Positions 1-10,962 of a stretch of DNA of 64,000 nucleotides are shown here, one piece after another. The stretch is from Immersiella caudata (Eukaryota; Ascomycota; Sordariomycetes; Sordariales; Lasiosphaeriaceae). The notes under the pieces were generated by a model. That model worked only from the letters and a program-made list of their open reading frames with translations. It did not search any database and had not been told where the DNA came from. Both the position numbers and the translations under genes were made by a program. The DNA lies in the NCBI GenBank assembly GCA_030512335.1, contig JAULSU010000007.1, positions 496,001-560,000 on the forward strand, written 5' to 3'. Position 1 is the stretch's first letter, and every line of letters begins with the position of its first letter.

Positions 1-558
1 CTGTGGGACATCTCGATACCGAACCCAGAGCCGAAAGTCACGCTTGTCGGGCACGAACACGTTGTGCTCTGCTGCACGATTGCGCCGGCCGCCGCGTATC
101 CTCACCTGGCCTCAATGGCCGGCGTCAAGAAGCCGCCTGCCACGAGTCCCGTCGAGTTTATGGCCACGGGTTCCCGAGACAAGACGATTCGGATATGGGA
201 CGCTCGAGGCGTGTTGATAAAGACGTTGGTCGGCCACGACAACTGGGTGCGAGGGCTGGTATTCCACCCGGGCGGGAAGTACCTGCTCTCGGTGGCAGAC
301 GACTACACTCTGCGCTGCTGGGACCTCACGCAAGAGGGGCGATGTGTGAAGACGATCGGGGATGCACACGGCCATTTCGTGCAATGCATCAGATGGGCGC
401 CCTCCGTCATCAAGGATGTTCCTGTCAACGGCGCGGACGGAAAAGAGGCGAATGGAACGCCAAAGAAGAATTCGGGGGCGCCTGGTGGAGAGGCTCAGAT
501 TCGATGCGTGATTGCGACGGGAAGCGTCGACCTGAACGTCAGGATCTTTGCCAACTAA
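1..558 (+). CDS. nudF: Nuclear distribution protein PAC1/nudF (LIS1), C-terminal part
   Basis: The reading frame is open from the first base and ends at TAA 556-558, so only the last ~185 residues of a WD40 protein are present. WD repeats are visible: FMATGSRDKTIRIWDARG, then LVGHDNWVRGLVFHPGGKYL with LRCWDLTQEGRCVKTI, then IRCVIATGSVDLNVRIFAN at the C-terminus. This order and wording are those of fungal PAC1/nudF, the LIS1 orthologue that binds dynein and supports nuclear migration along microtubules. A low-complexity loop (NGADGKEANGTPKKNSGAPG) lies between the last two blades, as is usual in filamentous fungi. The N-terminal LisH/coiled-coil part lies outside the window. Family identification is from remembered family sequence; no break is seen. 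Confidence 0.9.
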   Translation: MWDISIPNPEPKVTLVGHEHVVLCCTIAPAAAYPHLASMAGVKKPPATSPVEFMATGSRDKTIRIWDARGVLIKTLVGHDNWVRGLVFHPGGKYLLSVADDYTLRCWDLTQEGRCVKTIGDAHGHFVQCIRWAPSVIKDVPVNGADGKEANGTPKKNSGAPGGEAQIRCVIATGSVDLNVRIFAN

Positions 559-1392
559 GGAAGCCTCCATGTTGCGGCCTCCATGTTAATTTGGGTACTC
601 GACAAGAAGCTCTGCGCTCACAGATATCTGTGCGCCGAGGCGTTGCGGGGCATCTGGAGGCTGCACATCAGCGAGACCATCCCAGTGTTCCCAGCATCCG
701 ACGCCGTGTAGTTGGCGCCGACGGAGCCTCGTGTCTCTCTGGACGCCACAGCCGCGGTCCCGTTGAGACAACTTGGCTGATGGCTGATGAGAGACCTCGC
801 AGGTCTGTAGATACGACAGAGTTAGATAGATACCCCGATATTCAACGATTTATGATCTCAGCGAGTCATTCAGCGAACGACCTGGCCATCCACCTGTCGA
901 GGGCTCATGCACTGCACTGCATCGATCACAGCGCAGAAGATTTACCACGCATGGCATACGGCCAGCAAGGTTCGCAGGGCATGGCAATGCTACCCTGCCA
1001 TGCGCATCACACTGTACAGCGATCGATTCAGCATAGCATAGCAGCACAAGTTGAATGGTAACGCTTTTCTACTTTCTCGTCGTTCGCGTCCAAAATCCAT
1101 GCTTACTACGGTGCTTGCTTGGTCGTAGGACCGTGCGGTTTGATGAGTCCCAAGCAGCACACCTCAGCTCATCGCCCTCAAGGAGTGCTCGCTATGACGG
1201 AGGTTGAGCTCGAGGGAGCGTCGTGGGCAACGCTAGCTGTCTTATTTTTACAAGCAGCCACGCCGGGACAACGAAACTGGACACAATAGTGTATTATGGC
1301 GTGGTCAAGGGGACCTCAACCTCGTGTGTGTAGGTTAATCACCCCAGTGACGTCCATCACCGTCAAGCTCACCCCTACTCACTATTTCTCCT
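559..1392. other. Intergenic region between convergent genes
   Basis: It separates the 3' end of nudF (+) from the 3' end of the DUF1996 gene (-), so it should hold two 3' untranslated regions. The long open frames that cross it have no family resemblance and are shadows. No RNA gene or repeat was seen. Confidence 0.6.
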
Positions 1393-2598
1393 CTAGAAAA
1401 TCTCCCTCTGCCCCGGAAGATGATCCAGCCCTGCGGAACGTCAGTCTCATCTCTCCACCATCAAAGTTAGGGGAAAAAAACAAAACAAAAAAACTTACAC
1501 CCATCCACATCCTCTTCCACAGTCAACCTCTGCAACGCACACGCATTCTGCTCCTCGGGCGTCTGAATCTTCAACACACCTCCCGGTCTATCATCCGCAC
1601 ACCGCTGGAAGAAGCAATCGCTGTCCATCGTTCGCTGGAGCGAATCCCCCTCCCACCCAAACAGGTAGTCGGCGTGCGTGCTGTACCCCTTTGTGTCGCC
1701 CGTGCTCCACACGAAGGGCTGCGATCCGTCCTCGGGCCAGAGGGCGGGGTCGTTGAAGGGGGCCGTGTCCCACATTGTTTCGTAGGCTACTTGGGGGACG
1801 CGCACGGGGTGCGAGGCTGGGCAGGGGGCGGCGACTTGGAAGCCACCTAGGACGGTGTTGTATAGGTGGGATTGGTGGTCGGGGGAGTCGAGGTTTTTGC
1901 CGTCCCAGCAGCTGAGAGTGTTAGGGGGGAGTAAAATGGAGGGGGGTTGGAAAGGGGAGGGGTAGGAACGTACGCCGGGAAGTGGTGGATGGCCATGATG
2001 CCGGCTTTGCACGGTGTCTTGGGGAGCTCAAAAGTCTCGCGGCCGCGGGTGAGGACGTCATCGAGGCAGGTGTAACGCAGGGCTTTGTACTGTCTTGCCT
2101 CCTCGAGGGTGGTGAGGGTTGGGCTGCCCACGGTCATGCGGAAACCCTGGACTGTGAGTTTCACTCCTGTTATTCATTGGGGGTGACACTGACTGGCTTA
2201 AACGCAGTGATCTTTTGCTTGCCGTTGCTGCTAAAGGTCTCTTGCGTGTAGTAGATGGTCATTCCGCCTTTTTGGCCATCGTGGAAGACGGCGTTGGGGT
2301 ACTGACCCACGCGCTTGAAGGAGCCGTTGCGAGCGCGGAAGTACAGCACAGCGGTCCAGTAGTTGGACTTGTCCTCGGTGAAGATGCAGGTCGTGCAGTT
2401 GGCTACGTTGCCGACGTCGACGGAGGGGTCGACTAGGGCTTGGAAGGCATTGCCGCCGACGACTTGGTGGACGTGGGCGGAGGGGGCGTTACCGGGTTCG
2501 ACGACGGGGTCGAGGCGTTGCACGGTGAGGGTCGAACAGCCGAAGCGGAGGGCGGCCTGGCCGGTCCAGGCGAGGTAGGCGAGGGCGAGCCACTTCAT
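1393..2598 (-). CDS. Secreted DUF1996-domain protein
   Basis: Four exons: 2598-2194, 2146-1974, 1911-1499 and 1430-1393 (1029 nt, 342 aa). The introns are 47, 62 and 68 nt and the joins restore DUF1996 landmarks: FKP|GFRMTVGSP, HFPA|CWDGKNLDSPDH, and a C-terminus ending LDHLPGQREIF. The start MKWLALAYLAWTGQAALRFG gives a signal peptide, followed by the family opening RFGCSTLTVQRLDPVVEPG and the HVHQVVGGNAF block. An upstream in-frame ATG (2655) would bury the signal peptide and was not chosen. DUF1996 proteins are extracellular fungal proteins, often attached to WSC domains; no WSC domain is present here and the biochemical role of the family is unknown to me. Confidence 0.85.
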
Positions 2599-3124
2599 GA
2601 TGACGATGGTGGTGTTTTTTGGTTGACTTGGAGGAGCGATGGTACCTGGCAGCACGGCCGGGGCTATAAAGGGGGAGAAAAACGACCCGGTGTCATGGCC
2701 TTCTAGATCGTCTTGATGTTCTTCGACATATTAGCTGCCGGTATCCGAGAGACGGGTGGATCAGGGCCTATACAGACCGCGCGGCGCAGCGAATTACCCA
2801 TGACCGGGTGGACGTTACGAGGCACCTGTTTGCGGTGATGTAGAGGACGGATACTTTGGCTCACTATTTTCATGTCTTGGCGGGCCGGCATCTGGTCGGA
2901 TAAAGGGGATGGACCTATCCGTGGCGGGGAATTGATGGAACGGATATTTCTGTTGATTAGCGGCATCGATAGAAGTGCGTCGGTATCAAAACCCTCGGTA
3001 GAGAGAAGACGTGGTGATGATACACACGGTATCTGCCGGCGCGGATTTTCTTGCTGGTCAAGTAAGTCATCCCAGTGAACAACTCCATTCGGTGTCAGCA
3101 GCTAACAGTGTCAACTAAACAGCT
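2599..3124. other. Intergenic region, promoter side of the DUF1996 gene
   Basis: About 530 bp between the start of the DUF1996 gene and the stop of the next minus-strand gene. An A/T stretch (ctataaa, 2664-2670) lies about 70 bp upstream of the DUF1996 start. No gene is supported. Confidence 0.5.
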
Positions 3125-3771
3125 TCAATCGAACCCTTTCCCCACCTTCAAAACCTTCTCCTTGTTAACCCAAAGCAGCCCAATCCGATGATGTCCCTCC
3201 GGAACTCCAATCTGCGCCGACCCCCAGACATACTTCCACACCGGAACCTTATCCTCCTCCGACGCAGGCAACGCCGGGATGTCATAAAAGAACCTCAGGT
3301 TCCCATTCCCAAGAAGCTTGTACTCCTCCTTCCAGCCCTCCTGTTTTCATTAGTATCCCTTCCCGTCAACTGAGAGGGAGAAAAGGTACTCACAATCGGC
3401 CCCAGATAATAATTCTCCTCCTTCTCCTCCTTCTCCTCATCTCCCTCGTGCTCCCCACATGTCCACGCATACCCTTTGAACAAACTGTCTACATTCTCGC
3501 GTGCAGATTTGTCGTTGAAGGTGCAGCTGCCAGAGGACGTCGAGAGGGTTCCGTAGCCGCTCGGGGTGTGGCTGAAGACGGCGCAGTCGGAGAGGGTGAG
3601 CTGGCCGAGGGCGTTGAGGCAGCCGATGGAGTTGAGGGAGGAGGCGGAGGGGAGGGTGATGTCGGGGTAGAGGAGGGCGTAGATGTGTCCGGTTAGGAGG
3701 GTCGGGGGGGTGGGGGCCGCCAGGGCGGTGGGGAGGAGGAGGTTAAGGGAGAGGAGAGATGGGGTGCGCAT
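3125..3771 (-). CDS. Small secreted protein of unknown function
   Basis: Two exons, 3771-3394 and 3340-3125, separated by a 53-nt GT..AG intron with a CTAAT-like branch; 197 aa. The N-terminus MRTPSLLSLNLLLPTALAAP is a clear signal peptide. The mature part begins with GHIYALLYPDITLPSASSLN and has Cys in IGCLNALGQLTLSDCAVF, GSCTF and YAWTCG, which suggests two disulfides. An acidic insert (EHEGDEEKEEKEEN) follows, and exon 2 adds PVWKYVWGSAQIGVPEGHHR. Similar hypothetical secreted proteins occur widely in ascomycetes, but I know no assigned function. The splice is supported because exon 2 opens directly into an aromatic-rich frame that lacks stops up to TGA 3125. Confidence 0.7.
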
Positions 3772-5283
3772 TTTGGTGATGGGCTGATGAGAGTGGAAAG
3801 TGGCGGTGTGATTCGGTGAGTGAGTTGAGCTGAGGGCTGGAGGTGAGTTGTATCAAGTCCCTAATCAATTGCAGCCGTTAATGTTGAAGGAAGAGGGAAG
3901 GATGAACGTGATATTGGTGTCATTGCGGGCCCTTCGCGGTATATATCGTCAAGGGACACCAAAGGTCACATGGTGAATCCCAAGGGAGCGAATGAAGCCA
4001 TCGTCAGGTTGCAGCCCATTGCCTGGTGAGTGGTAACGAGAGAAACTAGCGTTCTTGACCAGTGCCATTGCGTAATTTACCATTGAGCCAGCTACAATGC
4101 AACGCTACTCTTCCCCTTGTTAGCGCTGCCGCAAATTGCAAGTAGGACCCGTGCCCTTTAAATTGTCAGAGGGCGCACAGTTCCGGAGTTGCACCCCTCT
4201 GACAGCTGGTACCGGGTTGCGCCACCAGGCTTGACAGACTGTTTTGGTGTTGGCTCGGGCGGGAGCTGATGCCCGTCCGGCTGAAAGGTCGGAAGAAAGC
4301 ACCCCTCTGCCAGCGGAAATTAAAAATGCGCCCCAACAGCCGGATGAGGAGAGGAAGCGGGGTTCAACACGAACTCCGCGACTTACAAATGCTTATTCGG
4401 TCGATCCGTACTTTGAGCTTTCCATGGCTCGGTGGTGAGGGCATTCCGGGACAAAGAAACGAGGGCCGGAATGGAAACCGCAGCAGCAACGGGTTAGCAG
4501 GAACAGATTTCTTCACCCACAGACTCTTAACCGTGGCTGGAAGTCTTGGTCCAACAACCAGTGTTTGCAAGGGGGTATTCTGGTTTCCAAGCACGAGTCA
4601 GGGTCAATACACTCGCAGAGTAGCGTTCGCTTTTCAGGGGGATGATTCCCGATTCTGTCAGCAACAGACGAAGTCTCGGATTATGGCAGAGTGTCATTGG
4701 TGAAAGGGTTGGCGTCGAAGACAGACCCTCTCGTCCTGGACGTTACCGATACACGATACGCGATGAACAATTCAGGGACAACACCAAAACCACTACCTAA
4801 ACCACTCGGAGCGTCAGGGATCCGATCGTGCTCCCAAGTAACTGGTATTAAGTAACCCGGGTCAACCGCCGCTGTTAGCTAATCCCCACGTCTTTCTAAA
4901 CGAGGGTCGGACAACAACCCTTCTCCCTTCCACCATGTACATGCTGGCATCAGTTCTAACGGCAAGTTCCCATATTGTCAAAACTTCCACTTTAGATGTC
5001 TTTATCTGAAGCAACGCCAATCACTACGAGTCCAGATGCCGACGCCGTTCCCGAATCCGCATTTTGAACCAAATCCGGTCATCGTCAGAGCCTCCATAGT
5101 AAAATTCCATTATGCCAATTAGCCGCACTTGCACGGCACACAAGCGGTAGCTGCAGTCGGGACTTGCGGCTAACGCAGCCTTTCCTTATAACTTCACAGC
5201 CTATCTTACACCAACTTACACCCGACCTATCGATCTCAACTCCTAACAAACATCCCAAACATCTCCCATCCTCCACCGCAACC
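3772..5283. promoter_or_regulatory. Divergent intergenic promoter region
   Basis: About 1.5 kb between two outward-facing genes for secreted proteins, so it must contain both promoters. CT-rich and CA-rich leader sequence precedes the plus-strand start (5200-5283). Open frames inside (for example 4269-4703) have no recognisable family. No repeat or RNA gene was recognised. Confidence 0.5.
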
Positions 5284-6138
5284 ATGAAACCCTCCCTCTT
5301 CCTCCCCCTCCTCCCCCTCACCCTCGCCCTCAAGCCCTCCCCCGGCTGCGGCACCACCCCCAAACTAATCACCTCCGCCTCGGAACGCACCGCCCTCACC
5401 ATAACCTCCAACAACAAACGCCGCGAGTTCTTCGTCCGCCTCCCCCCCAACTACAACAACACCCACCCCTACCGCTTCGTCTTCACCCTGCACGCCCTCG
5501 GCGGCAACGCCGGCCAAGTCGTCGCCGGGACCAGCGGCTACGTCCCCTACTACGGCCTCTCCTCCCTCATCAACGACACGACCGGCGCCATCTTCGTCGC
5601 ACCCAACGGCGTAAGCAACGGGTGGGGCAATACCGGCGGCGAGGACGTCACCTTCCTTCGCAGCGTCATCTCCACCGTGGAAGCCGATCTGTGCGTGGAC
5701 CAAGATCTGCGGTTCAGCACCGGTTTCTCCTACGGCGCGGCGATGAGTTACAGCCTAGCCTGTTCCCTCGGCAAAGAACTCCGCGCGATAGCCTGCTTGT
5801 CAGGAAACCCCGCGATTTCGGGGTGTGCGGCGGGGAATACGGATGCGGTGGCGTATTATGGGCAGCACGGTGTGAGTGATACCGTGCTGCCGATTAGCGG
5901 GGGACGGCAGATGAGGGATCGGTGGGTGAAGAATAACGGGTGTGCGGCGGCTACGGCGCAGGAGCCGGCGGCGGGGAGTCAGAGGAGGATCAAGACGGTG
6001 TATAGTGGGTGTAAGGAGGATAAGCCGGTGGTGTTTGTGGCGTTTGATGGGCCGCACACGCCGACGCCCAAGCTGACGGGGGATGCGGAGACGTTTTCGC
6101 CGGGGGAGACGTGGGATTTTTTTAAGCAGTTTAAGTGA
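5284..6138 (+). CDS. Secreted CE1-type esterase (feruloyl esterase / PHB-depolymerase family)
   Basis: A single exon encodes 284 aa. The start at 5284 follows a pyrimidine-rich leader and gives a signal peptide (MKPSLFLPLLPLTLALKPSP); an earlier in-frame ATG at 5164 would add an unlikely N-terminus. Next come the family opening GCGTTPKLI, the oxyanion-side block FTLHALGGNAGQ, VAPNG with NGWGN, the nucleophile elbow STGFSYGAAMSYSLAC (GFSYG = G-x-S-x-G), AYYGQHGVSDTVLP with the likely catalytic Asp, and a late His in FDGPHTPTP. This is the layout of fungal type C/D feruloyl esterases, which release ferulate from arabinoxylan. Cys pairs and several N-x-S/T sites fit secretion. The exact substrate cannot be read; an acetylxylan or PHB esterase remains possible. 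Confidence 0.85.
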   Translation: MKPSLFLPLLPLTLALKPSPGCGTTPKLITSASERTALTITSNNKRREFFVRLPPNYNNTHPYRFVFTLHALGGNAGQVVAGTSGYVPYYGLSSLINDTTGAIFVAPNGVSNGWGNTGGEDVTFLRSVISTVEADLCVDQDLRFSTGFSYGAAMSYSLACSLGKELRAIACLSGNPAISGCAAGNTDAVAYYGQHGVSDTVLPISGGRQMRDRWVKNNGCAAATAQEPAAGSQRRIKTVYSGCKEDKPVVFVAFDGPHTPTPKLTGDAETFSPGETWDFFKQFK

Positions 6139-6243
6139 GAGCCAGAGACTAGTGTATTGATTCGAGAGCTGTATATATCGGTTGAATTCGTGGCGCCTGT
6201 TTATTGTTTTGGTGTAATGGCCTAGTCGAGTCAGTAAGAACAG

Positions 6244-7048
6244 TCAAAGTAGAAAGAGAGCGCTAAAGACATGCATACCCCTTAAGATTCCTCGAGGCGT
6301 CGAATGTTGAAGGTCTACTGTGGTGCAAACAGGCTCACCAGCCATCACAAACGTCTCGTCATCAAAATTGTAATCCCCACCACCGACAGGGCAGTAACCC
6401 AAGACGGGCTTCCTGCCTCCAAGCCACCACTCGTCTTCCCCCATTGACTCACCCCGATTTCCTCCATCCTGATTTCCGCCCACAACTCCACTCTCCTCTC
6501 CATCTTTGCCACTTCCCTCCTCTTCGTTAACACCCTCCGTCCACAGTGACACAGCATCCAGAGCAACCACGTTAAAGCTCAGCGCCCCCGTCTCCGGAAA
6601 CGCCTCCGTGATTGCCGGCCCCTCCTCCCGTCCGTTCAACTCAATCTTGACCTGCCCCACCCCCTTGAACTCGCTCAACATCACCTTCAGCAACTCCCTT
6701 TTCCGCTTCGCCACGAAAAACTCCTTCTTCTTCCCTCCGACCGTCACAATAAGCACCGCCTTCTTCCTTCCTGTGATAACAACGACATTGATACTATCCT
6801 CCAGTCCATCCTTGGCCGATTGCGCCCTGTCCTGACCCCAGGCCGCACCGCCGTCGCCGCAATGGAACAGGTTCGGCGTGGTGCGGTACCAGACTGCTGC
6901 AATGCCGTCGCCCATGTCTTCGTGGAGGGACGCTCTCCTTCCCGGACTTGTACGCGGCGGCGATGTAGTACGGTAGCAGGGCGCGGAAAGCCGAGTGGTC
7001 CATGCCGTGAATGTAATGGTTCGCATCGGAGAGGACTTGGGTTCCGCA
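6244..7048 (-). pseudogene. GH71 alpha-1,3-glucanase relic, truncated and frameshifted
   Basis: Translated on the minus strand, the stretch just past the agmatinase stop reads SDANHYIHGMDHSAFRALL then PYYIAAAYKSG, which matches the (E/D)xHYI...D...W...YY..AYK segment of GH71 alpha-1,3-glucanases. Near 6940-6950 the similarity jumps to another frame and continues SLHEDMGDGIAAVWYRTTPN, then FHCGDGGAAWGQ and SINVVVITGRKKAVLIVTVGG, again GH71-like, to a stop at 6244. No intron-sized gap lies between the two frames, so this is a frameshift. The ~300-residue catalytic N-terminal half is missing: its place is taken by the agmatinase-like gene. The fragment is therefore a remnant. Annotation as a 260-aa hypothetical from 7026 would be misleading. 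Confidence 0.65.
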
Positions 7049-7049
7049 C

Positions 7050-8404
7050 TCAGGCTGTGAGTGGAGATTTGAGCATGAGGTACAAAAGGGACTGGACGAT
7101 TTCGGCCGCGGCAAGACCTGTGATCTCGCCCGCGTTGTCATATGCCGGCGCAACTTCGACAACATCTGCGCCTACGACCTTAAGCCCAGCAAGTCCGTCT
7201 AGTATTGTTAGGAGCTCCCTCGTCGTCCACCCGCCTGGTTCGGAGGTGCCCGTAGCTGAATAGCGTCAGCTAAGTGTCCACTTCGCCGTGGTTTGGCTTA
7301 CCTGGCGCGTATGCTGGATCTAGGACATCGATGTCGACGCTGAGGTAGACGAATGTATCGCCAACTCGGTTCTTCAACCTCTCAATGATCCCGGCGGTTC
7401 CTACACGGTCGAGATCACGGGCTGTGACGAAGTCAAACCCACAGCGGCGGTCGTTCTCTATATCTTTGACAGGGTGCGCCAGCGGAGCGCGTATGCCCGC
7501 ATGGATGCTCGAGTTCGTGAGGAGGCCCTGATTTCGCGTTAGTTTACTTCAAGTTGGGGATCCTAGAGCAAGTACCTCTTCGTGCGCGATATGCAAAAAG
7601 GTTCCGTGGTTTACCGCTCTAGATCCTGCTATCAGCTGAGTTGTCCGAGGGTGGGAAGTGAGCTCCAGCCTACGAGTAATCGGTTATATCCGTCCCGATC
7701 GCCTTTGGCTCCCACGTATCTGCAATCTGTCAGCAATGTTACTCGGCTTGACAGTGGTTGGAGACCTGCCGATGTGGGCATCGAAATGGATCACGGACAG
7801 CTTCCCCCACTGCTTGTGCGCTGCCCTCAACGCAGGTAGCGTCGTCGTATGATCTCCTCCCAGCACAATGATTCTCGGAATGGGCGACAGTTTCTTGTTG
7901 GCGGGCTCCTTTGCAGCAACTGCTTTGTGAACCTTCTCTAGCTGCTTCAAAGCCACAGTGTTGTCAAGAAACGTCAAGGGGGCGTCTCCGCAGTCAACGA
8001 TGGCAGCGTCCGACCTGAAGACGTTTTCCCCTACTTGAGGTTAGTGAGGGTAGTAAACTCGGTTCCAAGTACTCACCAGTGTAAACATTCCAAGCAGCCC
8101 TCGCAAAGATCCTCGAGGAGCCCGTTCTGATGCCCCGCGGCCCGAACCTCGCCCCGGGGCGACCAGTAGTTCCCGTGTCAAAGGGTGCCCCCAGAATCGC
8201 AATGTCATATACGCCACCTTTTTTTTCAGACCGGCAGGGGAAATAAGGCACGTTTGCGTATGTTGAAAGACCCCATGGTGCTTCTTCGAAGGTAGCTTCA
8301 AATCCGGGGGTAACGATATCTGCCAATGGGGCCTGCTGCTGTGATGATGCAAGGCAGACAACCGTGGAGAGAAGTCCCGTCAAGGAAAGAAAGGGTGCAT
8401 GCAT
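7050..8404 (-). CDS. Agmatinase / ureohydrolase (arginase family), secreted form
   Basis: Six exons: 8404-8077, 8030-7770, 7719-7674, 7618-7576, 7527-7302 and 7255-7050 (1110 nt, 369 aa). The introns are 46-55 nt; the second begins GC rather than GT. The joins rebuild the manganese-binding motifs: GAPFDTGTTGRPGARFGPRG, VLGGDHTT, HFDAHID|TWEP and SVDIDVLDPAYAP, followed by TGTSEPGGWTTREL. All metal ligands seen in agmatinases (His in GGDH, Asp and His in DAHID, Asp in DID) are present. The N-terminus MHAPFLSLTGLLSTVVCLAS is a signal peptide, as in the fungal secreted agmatinase subgroup. Such enzymes cleave urea from agmatine or other guanidino compounds; the substrate here is not proven. It is divergently transcribed from the reductase at 9681. 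Confidence 0.88.
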
Positions 8405-9680
8405 TCTGAGAGGAAAACAGTTTATTTGGATGGACCATGTATTTTGTCAAAACAGAGGTTGTCTGAGGCGGTCTTTTGGTGGGGTTTACATAGCTGATGA
8501 CGGAAGGTGCGGAGAAGGCAATCCCCCGCACCAATCGCCCGGAGCCGCTGTCATGCAAAAAACGCCACTTTCTTCCACCCACTGCTGGCCACATAAGGGT
8601 TTAATTTCGGAATGGCTTACGCGGCTTGATTCCGTAAATCCGGGCGTATCTTTTCGTACTGCACAGGCCACGCGCAGAGGTGTAACTGGAAAGTCAAATT
8701 TCGTCCTTCTTCTGTACGTTTGTGTAAATCGAAGGAGTTAAAACGCAGCTTAGCGCAGTCAAACATAATTAACGCAGTTAACACAGCTGACCTTCCACCC
8801 CTTACACATCTGTAAACAGTTCTTGCATCACAATCCTGGCTGATAAGTAGATATGCGAAAAATGGCGGAGTCTTTATGTGCATCCTGCCTTGGTAGTTTG
8901 CCGCAACCCTCAAGGCCTTAAGCGATCATACGTCCACCTTCTTCCACAGCCACGCGAACTGTCCACCTATTCCTGCAAGTTTCTCCTCCTCCTCCTCCTC
9001 CTCCTCCTCCTCCTCCTCCTCCCAAGTCTCCGTACTTTCAATTAACGTACGGGGGTACTGCGGATGATGAGACTTTGACAACGTCAGATCCAAGCTGAGC
9101 GACGTCCACCAAGGCATCTCGTCGCCGCGGGCATCTAGCCCGGCTCCAAACTTTGCAGATTACCCACTTGTTGTCGCCCCGGGAAAGTTTCCGTTTGGCC
9201 AGCACTAGCCAAGCCGTGAGCAAGTTGATCCTTTACTGCGGGGTTAGGCTGTTTACTTGAGAGAATCCCTTTGTTGGATGCCCGGCTTTGACATCCCGGC
9301 GCGGCAAGCTTGGCCGATCGGCGCGACGGCAACCAACTCGGTCCAGGGGCTCAGGGTCCAAGACACGATTCTCCTTCCTGTTGCGGAACCGACTGCTTGG
9401 TATTTCCCTGCATATACGCGCTCTCCTGCGGGCGCCAGATATCTGAAAACGACGGCTTTGTTGACCAAACCCGCCGCCAGGAACCACCGACCCACTCCGC
9501 CGTCCGTTTTCATGCCAGCCAAGCAACCGGTGACATCACCACCCAGCAGGGCGCTGACATACCGCAACGGGGTTTCACATGCCGATCAACCGGATCCGAC
9601 TTCAAATTCCTCCAGGATCCCCTCAGTCACGATCCGTCTCAGAGTACCTACCTACCTGACCCATCAGCACATCCGACACA
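8405..9680. promoter_or_regulatory. Divergent promoter region of the agmatinase and SDR genes
   Basis: About 1.3 kb between outward-facing genes. It contains a (CTC)n tract and otherwise mixed-composition sequence. Several open frames on both strands have no family match and are not supported as genes. Confidence 0.5.
8983..9022. repeat. (CTC)n microsatellite
   Basis: About 13 uninterrupted CTC/TCC triplets form a polypyrimidine tract on the plus strand within the divergent promoter region. It could act as a CT-box-like promoter element, but that is inference. Confidence 0.9.
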
Positions 9681-10586
9681 ATGCCCGTTCAAGGAAACGG
9701 TATCCCCACCGCCTCCCGGCTCACCGACCTCCTTAGCCTCAAGGGCAAGGTCGTCGTCGTCACGGGCGCCTCTGGTCCCCGAGGCATGGGCATCGAGGCC
9801 GCCCGCGGCTGCGCCGAAATGGGCGCCGACCTGGCCATCACCTTCTCCTCGCGCGTCGACGGCGCGCGCAAGAACGCCGCCGAGCTCTCGGCCGAGTACG
9901 GAGTAACCGTCAAGTGCTACAAGTGCAACATCGGGGACTACGACGATGTGGGGAGGATGGTGGGGGACGTTCTGAAGGACTTTGGCAAGATTGATGCGTT
10001 TATTGCCAAGTGAGTGTCCCGAGACCAAGAATTTTGCGGGGTGAGTGCTGATGTCTCAGTGCCGGCGCCACGGCTGATACGGGGCTGGCGGACGGGTCCA
10101 AGGAGGACTGGGATAGAGTGATCCAGACTGACTTGAGCGGGACGGCGTATTGTGCCAAGGTGGTGGGGAAGCACTTCAAGGAAAGGGGCCAGGGGTCGTT
10201 TGTCATTACGGCGTCCATGTCGGGACATATTGCGAACTATCCGCAGGAGCAGACGAGCTACAATGTTGCCAAGGCCGGTTGTATTCATCTGGCCAAGTCG
10301 CTGGCGAACGAGTGGAGGGGGTTTGCGAGGTGCAATAGCATTTCTCCGTGAGTTCTCTTGCTTCGATGTCTCGGGATGATGCTAACTGGCCAGAGGGTAT
10401 ATTGACACGGGACTGTCTGACTTTGTCGACAAGAAGGTGCAGGATCTGTGGATGAGCATGATTCCATTGGGTCGGAATGGCGACGCGAAGGAGCTGAAGG
10501 GTGCGTATGTCTATCTCGTGAGCGATGCGTCGAGCTACACGACAGGTTCAGACATTGTGATCGACGGGGGATATACCTGTCGTTGA
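9681..10586 (+). CDS. NADP-dependent mannitol dehydrogenase / sorbose reductase (SDR)
   Basis: Three exons: 9681-10009, 10060-10347 and 10394-10586 (810 nt, 269 aa). The introns are 50 and 46 nt; the joins give IDAFIA|NAGATAD and NSISP|GYIDTGLSD. The Rossmann motif is TGASGPRGMGIEAA. The catalytic set is VITASMSGHIANYPQEQTSY with YNVAKAG (Ser, Tyr, Lys), and the tail DIVIDGGYTCR is that of the fungal mannitol 2-dehydrogenase/Sou1/Lxr1 group. The enzyme interconverts D-fructose and D-mannitol (or L-sorbose and sorbitol) with NADP(H) in the cytosol. The start is the first in-frame ATG and matches the short family leader (IPTASRLTDLLSLKGKVVVV). The substrate preference among these sugars cannot be settled from sequence. 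Confidence 0.92.
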
Positions 10587-10962
10587 GCTGCACGATGTCT
10601 GGCAGTATCGGCGTGTCCGGGCAGAGGTCTGCGAGTATTGGAAACCCTTGCGTTATTTCTCACAAGCTTAAACATGTTCCTCCCGTTAGAGCCGGGCGGA
10701 TTCAGCCCAGCTCGGGCGAGTATCCTGAGACATGGACTAGATGGCGCAAAGAAACCTAGACCAGCACAACGATGGCGTCTGAAGTGACACCAATTGTCTC
10801 CAGGCGCAACAACTGTTCCGAATTTGACATTGTCTGCATGCTTTGCGTTGTTGAATTTATATCCGACCTTGCCTACATTCCGAAGTTTGTCAATCAACCA
10901 AACAGAACCACCCAACTGACGGCAAAACCACCACCACCACCACCACCACCACCACCACCACC
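10587..10962. promoter_or_regulatory. Intergenic region and promoter of the next secreted-protein gene
   Basis: About 375 bp between tandem plus-strand genes. It carries the 3' end of the SDR transcript and the promoter/leader of the next gene, ending in a CCA tract. Confidence 0.5.
10928..10960 (+). repeat. (CCA)n microsatellite running into a start codon
   Basis: Eleven perfect CCA units; two more C lead into ATG 10963, so the start codon sits inside the twelfth unit. The tract is thus the last part of the 5' leader of the downstream gene. Confidence 0.9.

Noticed and set aside
3..1061. Long plus-strand open frame over nudF and the following intergenic region
   Set aside because: It begins with GTG, has no family resemblance, and overlaps the well-supported WD40 frame.
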